From an uncultured Chthonomonadales bacterium (GTDB lineage: Bacteria > Armatimonadota > Chthonomonadetes > Chthonomonadales > CAJBBX01): DNA of 46,458 bases. The position numbers and the translations under genes are program-made. Each line of letters starts with the position of its first letter. Position 1 is the first letter of the stretch. The stretch is taken from assembly GCA_938005745.1 (NCBI GenBank), contig CALLMM010000035.1:1-46458 (forward strand), read 5' to 3'. Below, one piece after another: positions 41,991 to 46,458 of this stretch. The notes beneath the pieces were generated by a model, which saw only the letters and a list, made by a program, of their open reading frames with translations, had not been told where the DNA came from and did no database searches.

Positions 41991-43048
41991 CGAAGCAGTT
42001 CGCCCTCTCCGGCGACCGAATCCTCCAGACGCAGCCTCTGACGGGTCAGCAGTTCACACAGCGCCTCATAGCTCATGGTCTCCGTGCCCGAACTGTACTC
42101 GCCGGGCAGGTCCGCCAGCCTCTCGCCATAGTCGCGTATTTCGGGCAGTATCGGCTGTATGGCATAGTAGCTGCCGCGATCTACCGTGCGGAACCGCTCC
42201 TCGTCGGAGATCAGAATCTCGTCCACCTTCTCTCCGGGGCGTATGCCGATGATCTTTACCTCGATCTTCCGGTCGCCGATCAGGGCGCGGGCAATATCGG
42301 TTACCCGGGCGGAGGGCACGCGCGGAATGTAGGTCTCTCCGCGTTTGGCGTCCCGAACCGCCGCGAAGATGGTATCCACCGCCTGATCCAGACTGAGGAG
42401 AAAGCGCGTCATATCCTCGGTGGTGATGGTTACCGGTCCGCCGCTGCGAATCTGCTCATGAAAGAGCGGGATCACCGACCCGCGAGAGGCGAGCACATTG
42501 CCGTAACGCACGCAGATGAATCGGGTCTTCGGGCAGGTCAGGTTAGCGGTGATGAAGACGCGCTCCTGTATCGCCTTCGTCATCCCCATCACGTTGACGG
42601 GCTTGCAGGCTTTGTCCGTCGAGATGCCGACGACCGTCTCCACCGGCAGATGGTTCTCGCGAATGGCGCGGACGATGTTTTCCGGTCCGCCGATGTTGGT
42701 CTGTACCGCCTCGAAGGGGAAGTATTCGCAGGTCGGAACCTGCTTGAGCGCTGCGGCGTTGAAAACCACCTCGGCGTTGCGCAGAACGGAGGCGACGGCA
42801 TGGTAGTCGCGCACATCCCCGATGACAAACGCCAGCATCTCCTCAAAGTTTCGGTAGACGATCTCATCCGTCGCCGCCACCACATTCTTGTAGTGCAGGC
42901 GCATATCGTGCTGCTTGGCTTCATCGCGGGAGAAGACGACTATCCGACGCGGTCTTCCCATCTCGCCGCTTAACAGCCGTCTTACCAGCACCTTCCCCAG
43001 CGACCCGGTTCCCCCGGTCACCACAACGGTTTTTCCATCCAGACTCAC
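41987..43048 (-). CDS. wbjB: UDP-GlcNAc 4,6-dehydratase, inverting (WbjB/FnlA/CapE type)
   Basis: A 353-aa extended short-chain dehydrogenase. VVVTGGTGSLGK is the nucleotide motif. The active-site region GISTDKACKPVNVMGMTK carries Met-x3-Lys where most SDRs have Tyr-x3-Lys, the mark of inverting 4,6-dehydratase/5-epimerases (FlaA1, CapE). AALKQVPTCEYFPFEAVQTN and RYGNVLASRGSVIP follow. It should turn UDP-GlcNAc into the 4-keto-6-deoxy-L-sugar. The start is GTG with GGAGG eight bases upstream, overlapping the preceding stop (GTGA). Confidence 0.91.
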   Translation of the reverse strand: MSLDGKTVVVTGGTGSLGKVLVRRLLSGEMGRPRRIVVFSRDEAKQHDMRLHYKNVVAATDEIVYRNFEEMLAFVIGDVRDYHAVASVLRNAEVVFNAAALKQVPTCEYFPFEAVQTNIGGPENIVRAIRENHLPVETVVGISTDKACKPVNVMGMTKAIQERVFITANLTCPKTRFICVRYGNVLASRGSVIPLFHEQIRSGGPVTITTEDMTRFLLSLDQAVDTIFAAVRDAKRGETYIPRVPSARVTDIARALIGDRKIEVKIIGIRPGEKVDEILISDEERFRTVDRGSYYAIQPILPEIRDYGERLADLPGEYSSGTETMSYEALCELLTRQRLRLEDSVAGEGELLR

Positions 43049-43929
43049 GCGGTTATCCTCCAGGCATCATAGGGCGTCGGGTCCTCATACATTTCACGGA
43101 TCATGGCAGTCCAGTCCGGCGGGCGGTATCCGGTCGCCTCACGGAAACGAGAGGAGTTCATACTGCGGTCGCAGACAAAATCGGTGTCCGGCTCCAGCTG
43201 GATCCCCAGTCCGTAAACCTGGTTTACCATCGTCAGGAGTTCAAACTTGTTGATCGGATCGCTGGAGACGATCCAGACTCCTGAGAGGTCGGGATGCTCT
43301 TCGGCGATTAACGTAAGAATGCGCGCCAGTTCCAGCGTCGTGAACCCGGTGTAGATGGCGCGCTGAAATCCCCGCGCCTGTCCGCCTCGCTGCGACAGAA
43401 ACCACTCGATTAACCCGGAGCGCGTCTCCAGCTCCCGCCCGATCATCGAAGTGCGCACCGTAACGCTTCCGGGCGCAGAGACCTCTCCCAGCAGTTTGGA
43501 GCGACCGTACAGGTCTTCCGGGTCGGGGATATCCTGTTCGGTGTAGTTTCCCCGCTTCCCGGAGAAGACGCAGTCGGTGCTGATATGGATTAATCTGGCT
43601 CCACATGCCGCGCAGAGCATTCGTAGCTGATGCGGAAAGAGCGCATTGATGGCGATGCTGGTTACGGGATCGTGCGCCTGCTTGAGCTGCTTGATGATTC
43701 CGACCGCATTGAAGACAATGTCCGGACGGGAAACCGAAAAGGCGCGGTGCAGGTCGTGCGGATCGGTCACGTTCACGTTGTCAATCGTGAACTCCTCTTC
43801 AAACAGCCCCAGACGGGCATAGGCGCTGAGAGGACGCCGGAGGGTAACGTAGGCGGTCATGCGCGTGCGCAGATACTGCCACAGCTTGTGCCCGAGCATT
43901 CCCGCCCCTCCTAGTATCAAGGCTCTCAC
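43045..43929 (-). CDS. RmlD-like sugar-nucleotide reductase
   Basis: A 294-aa short-chain dehydrogenase with ALILGGAGMLGHKLWQYL, DIVFNAVGIIKQL, LIHISTDCVFSGKRGNY and YGRSKLLGE (catalytic Tyr-x3-Lys). It resembles dTDP-4-dehydrorhamnose reductase, but there is no rmlA/B/C nearby. Its place between the inverting dehydratase and the 2-epimerase makes it the probable 4-keto reductase of L-FucNAc synthesis. The cupin domain found after the SDR domain in CapF/WbjC is absent. The start is GTG, overlapping the GT2 stop. Confidence 0.86.
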   Translation of the reverse strand: MRALILGGAGMLGHKLWQYLRTRMTAYVTLRRPLSAYARLGLFEEEFTIDNVNVTDPHDLHRAFSVSRPDIVFNAVGIIKQLKQAHDPVTSIAINALFPHQLRMLCAACGARLIHISTDCVFSGKRGNYTEQDIPDPEDLYGRSKLLGEVSAPGSVTVRTSMIGRELETRSGLIEWFLSQRGGQARGFQRAIYTGFTTLELARILTLIAEEHPDLSGVWIVSSDPINKFELLTMVNQVYGLGIQLEPDTDFVCDRSMNSSRFREATGYRPPDWTAMIREMYEDPTPYDAWRITA

Positions 43930-44972
43930 GGCGCGGGGACCTTTCTATCGTCGCTCACCACCGCCTGCCTATGTCCGGTCTCTTCGATGATCCGGTAGAC
44001 GTTTCGCCCGGCTCTTCGAGACTGCGCGGCGCGATACCGGATCGCCCAGGGGGCGATCCGCCCCCGCAGCCAGAACTTCATCGCTCCGATTCGCGGAAGC
44101 AGCGTTCCCGCCAGCTTATAACGGGGGTTGTCCGGATCGAGCTGACGGGCTCGCTCCACCCATACGGAAGCCAGACTGTTATCGCTGGTTCCGGCGCATG
44201 ACTGCGCCAGCAGAAACCAGCCTGCCGCCTCCGCCTTCGGTCCCTCTCTCTCTCCCTGCCAGTCCCGGGGCAGCAGCGCATCCACGCCAAACTGTCGAAC
44301 GGTCTCCTCCGCCATCCATCGCTGATTCTCGGTCACCAGATGCGAACGAACGCGGCTGTCCTGTCCGGGATGGCGCGTGCAGAAGGTGGAGATCTGCGGA
44401 ATATAACCGACCCTGCCGACGCCGCACATGCGTATCCACATATGCGAATCGGGCGTGCCGATCAGCTCCTCGTTGAACCCGCCCAGTTGTTCGTAGACCT
44501 GACGGCGAAACATCGTCGAAGAGCCGTTGACCGGATTACGCATCAGGACATCGTTCGGACGCAACGGGTCAATGTTCTGGAAGCATCGCTCCATAAGAAT
44601 ATTGCCCTCCACATCCACGAAGTAGTGCGCCGCATGCACGCAGACCGCCTCGGGATGACTGTCCAGATAGGCGACGGCGCGCTCAAGATAGTGCGGCAGG
44701 TAGCCGTCGTCGGCGCTAACCCAGGCAAAATACTCCCCGGAAGCGGCGCGGTAGCCGTGATTCAACGCGCGCGCCGGACCGCCGTTTTTATCCAGCTGGA
44801 TCAGACGCACAGCAGGAAATTGACGGATAATCTCAGCGGTACTATCCGTTGAGCAGTCATCCACCAGAATGTGCTCAAAATCGCGATAGGTCTGGGCTTG
44901 AACGGAGCGGATGTTATTGGCAATAAATTCTGCGCCGTTGTAGACAGGCGTCACGACGGAGACTCGAGGCAT
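43926..44972 (-). CDS. Glycosyltransferase family 2 (first EPS operon gene)
   Basis: A 348-aa GT-A inverting glycosyltransferase. VSVVTPVYNGAEFIANNI opens the nucleotide-binding fold, VDDCSTDSTAEII and NGGPARALNHG follow, and VSADDGYLPHYLE holds the Asp pair for metal-UDP binding near residue 90. A helical C-terminal third with TPR-like spacing (ASVWVERARQLDPDNPRYK) is extra to the fold. It has a good SD (AGGGA) and is first after the operon promoter. Confidence 0.92.
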   Translation of the reverse strand: MPRVSVVTPVYNGAEFIANNIRSVQAQTYRDFEHILVDDCSTDSTAEIIRQFPAVRLIQLDKNGGPARALNHGYRAASGEYFAWVSADDGYLPHYLERAVAYLDSHPEAVCVHAAHYFVDVEGNILMERCFQNIDPLRPNDVLMRNPVNGSSTMFRRQVYEQLGGFNEELIGTPDSHMWIRMCGVGRVGYIPQISTFCTRHPGQDSRVRSHLVTENQRWMAEETVRQFGVDALLPRDWQGEREGPKAEAAGWFLLAQSCAGTSDNSLASVWVERARQLDPDNPRYKLAGTLLPRIGAMKFWLRGRIAPWAIRYRAAQSRRAGRNVYRIIEETGHRQAVVSDDRKVPAP

Positions 44973-45041
44973 GTGCTTTCCCTGGAAGGTATGCAGACGG
45001 GTTGAAGGAACGGCATTTCACCCGGTCACAACGCTCCCCTA

Positions 45042-45070
45042 AGTATACCCATTCTCCTGCGGGGCGTCAA
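45042..45070 (-). promoter_or_regulatory. Promoter of the eleven-gene EPS operon
   Basis: On the minus strand, TTGACG (45065-45070), a 17-bp spacer and TATACT (45042-45047). Transcription would begin near 45035, leaving a leader of about 62 nt. The genes downstream to 31765 are spaced -11 to +39 bp, so they probably form one transcript of about 13 kb. Confidence 0.85.
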
Positions 45071-45129
45071 GGCGAACGGGGTCTCCCCCGCTCCCGACAG
45101 CCACTGCGCCCGATGCGAAGTGAGGCTCA

Positions 45130-45169
45130 AAACATCCCTCCTCTTCCGAGGAGAAGAGGAGGGATGTTT
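45130..45169 (-). terminator. Intrinsic terminator of the SLBB export gene
   Basis: A perfect 17-bp stem (45130-45146 with 45153-45169, loop CGAGGA), followed on the minus strand by TTTTGAG. It starts 10 bp past the stop codon and separates this gene from the EPS operon promoter. Confidence 0.92.
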
Positions 45170-45178
45170 CTCAGAGCC

Positions 45179-46458
45179 TTACAGACCCAGCAGCTTCTTC
45201 GCAACCAGCAGGATCACGGAGGTATTAGTGATGTTGCGGAAGATGTTATCTATGTCGCTGTTGCGCGTCGAGAGCTTCGCCGCAAGCACCTGAGTCGGCA
45301 CCAGAATCAGATCTCCCGGCAGGAAACTCTTGACCTTGTTAATCGGCGTCAAGCCGCCGCCGAGTCGGACCACCAGCACCCTGTCTTTCGCGGCGTCCGG
45401 CGCATAGCCTCCGCACTGTTCGATGTAATAGTTGAGCTTCATACCCGCGCGATGCAGAACGCCTCGCGGATGGAATACCGCACCGATGACCTGTACTGTC
45501 GTCGGCTTCTCGGGAATGATGATGTTGTCTCCATCCAGCAGAACGATGTCATCCTCGCCGCCAGGCTTCTGCATCGCCGCCGCCAGATTGATGGCAACGT
45601 TGCCCTTGGGCTGCAGGTCCTCCTGCGTCAGGGTGCGCGGAGCCGAGACCAGTTCTCGATTGAAGAGGTTCGTCGTTCCCTGTGCTGTCGCCGCCGCCGA
45701 CAGACCGGGATCCGAAGAGGTGGGAACCCCGGGAATATTGAGCTGCGTGCTGGAGCGCGCCGCGATCCCTGCGGCGCGTAATCGCTCGATGTCGGAGCGC
45801 GCCAGTTCTCGACGGTACTGACTCTCGTTGAGCAGATCGCTCAATTTGGAGATGATGTCCGCTATCTGTTTTTGGTCCTTTGTTGCCAGAGTGATGGGAT
45901 TGCGGTAGAACTCCGCGCCCTCTGGAAAAGCCTCCGGTCGCAGTCCGCCCGCCTGTTTCACAATATCTGTCAGTCTCACTCTGGGACCATTCAGGATGAT
46001 CGGACCGGGGTTGTTGACCGCCCCGGAGACGGTTACGACCGCCGGTTTTTCCCGATAGTCGCCCCGTCCCTGAATGGTAATCAGGTCGCCCTCTTCAATC
46101 TCCGGATCGGGGCTGAAGGTCTTTGTCGCGGGAGAGTATTCGCTCTGTATGGGAGGGGTGGCGTTGGAGCTTCGTGCTCTTGCAACGAGCACCATCGCGC
46201 TTGCTCCCGGCTTCAATCCTCCCGCCAGCGCAACCGCATCGCTCAGGCGCATACCCTTTCCGCGAATATAGACGCCGGGAGAGACGACCTCCCCCTGAAT
46301 GTTGAAGGTGGGTTCGGGCGTAAACCGAGCCTCATCCTGACGATAGACCGCCAGCACATCACGATCCTGCAGCAGGACATTGTGTTTAGGATTATCGCTG
46401 CGCGCCTCCGCGAGATTGATAAACTCATACTCGTAGGTGCCGTCCGGTCGCTGATGCA
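45179..46458 (-). CDS. SLBB-domain polysaccharide export protein (Wza-like), 5' end outside window
   Basis: The reading frame is open to the right edge, giving at least 426 residues. Three SLBB units are visible: NIQGEVVSPGVYIRGKG, VTVSGAVNNPGPIILNG and VQVIGAVFHPRGVLHRAG, each followed by an aliphatic AVALAGGL-, IVKQAGGL- or YIEQCGG-type helix. NVLLQDRDVLAVYR at the edge is the usual phrase between SLBB units. The C-terminal SVILLVAKKLLGL is a short hydrophobic helix, consistent with the outer-membrane helix of Wza. The signal peptide and first domain lie beyond the window. Confidence 0.9.
   Translation of the reverse strand, partial: HQRPDGTYEYEFINLAEARSDNPKHNVLLQDRDVLAVYRQDEARFTPEPTFNIQGEVVSPGVYIRGKGMRLSDAVALAGGLKPGASAMVLVARARSSNATPPIQSEYSPATKTFSPDPEIEEGDLITIQGRGDYREKPAVVTVSGAVNNPGPIILNGPRVRLTDIVKQAGGLRPEAFPEGAEFYRNPITLATKDQKQIADIISKLSDLLNESQYRRELARSDIERLRAAGIAARSSTQLNIPGVPTSSDPGLSAAATAQGTTNLFNRELVSAPRTLTQEDLQPKGNVAINLAAAMQKPGGEDDIVLLDGDNIIIPEKPTTVQVIGAVFHPRGVLHRAGMKLNYYIEQCGGYAPDAAKDRVLVVRLGGGLTPINKVKSFLPGDLILVPTQVLAAKLSTRNSDIDNIFRNITNTSVILLVAKKLLGL

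Noticed and set aside
1..46458. CRISPR array, prophage, complete insertion sequence or defence island
   Set aside because: I found no regularly spaced repeats, transposase, integrase, phage structural gene or known defence gene set.

Overview
The window opens on the minus-strand 5' end of a 16S rRNA gene with its promoter and leader, and carries about 33 protein genes, one tRNA gene and a long exopolysaccharide (EPS) locus. The host is a bacterium with a moderately high GC content. Purine-rich Shine-Dalgarno (SD) sites, frequent GTG/TTG starts, outer-membrane-type proteins (DUF481-like, SLBB export protein) and an actinobacterial-like Sdh1 succinate dehydrogenase suggest a deep-branching diderm phylum. 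Armatimonadota is my best guess, from general impression only and not from a search.

Layout. (1) 1-6803, minus: 16S rRNA, and an operon rimO - five-winged-helix protein - gltX - two amidohydrolase-like proteins without metal ligands. (2) 6975-12680: amino-acid and 2-hydroxyacid metabolism (TrpB2, LysR regulator, L-2-hydroxyglutarate oxidase, serine/threonine dehydratase-like enzyme), a small secreted YPNG-repeat protein and MscL. (3) 12773-15331: a frameshifted DUF481 outer-membrane protein, divergent from a beta-helix glycosidase-like secreted protein. (4) 15510-20147, minus: tatC - MrfA-type helicase - a 57-aa membrane protein - ychF, then tRNA-Val. (5) 20260-23199: two secreted proteins (Ig-like with a Gly/Met/Pro-rich tail; a seven-bladed WD40 propeller) read divergently from near-mirror-image promoters. 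(6) 23341-25334: a BMP-family lipoprotein and a tandem GNAT acetyltransferase. (7) 25591-30551, plus: glutamate dehydrogenase and sdhCAB. (8) 30964-46458: a lone phosphoglycosyltransferase convergent with an eleven-gene minus-strand EPS operon, preceded by an SLBB export gene that runs off the window.

How the genes work together. The EPS locus has most parts of a Wzx/Wzy pathway: initiating transferase, three glycosyltransferases, flippase, polymerase/ligase, chain-length protein, export protein, acyltransferase, and three enzymes that fit UDP-N-acetyl-L-fucosamine synthesis. GdhA, LhgO and SdhCAB all touch 2-oxoglutarate or succinate, so regions 2 and 7 feed the TCA cycle. I see no CRISPR array, complete insertion sequence, prophage or classical defence island. 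The most unusual items are the five-winged-helix protein between rimO and gltX, the tandem pseudo-amidohydrolases, the mirrored secreted pair, the YPNG microprotein and the membrane cysteines of SdhC.
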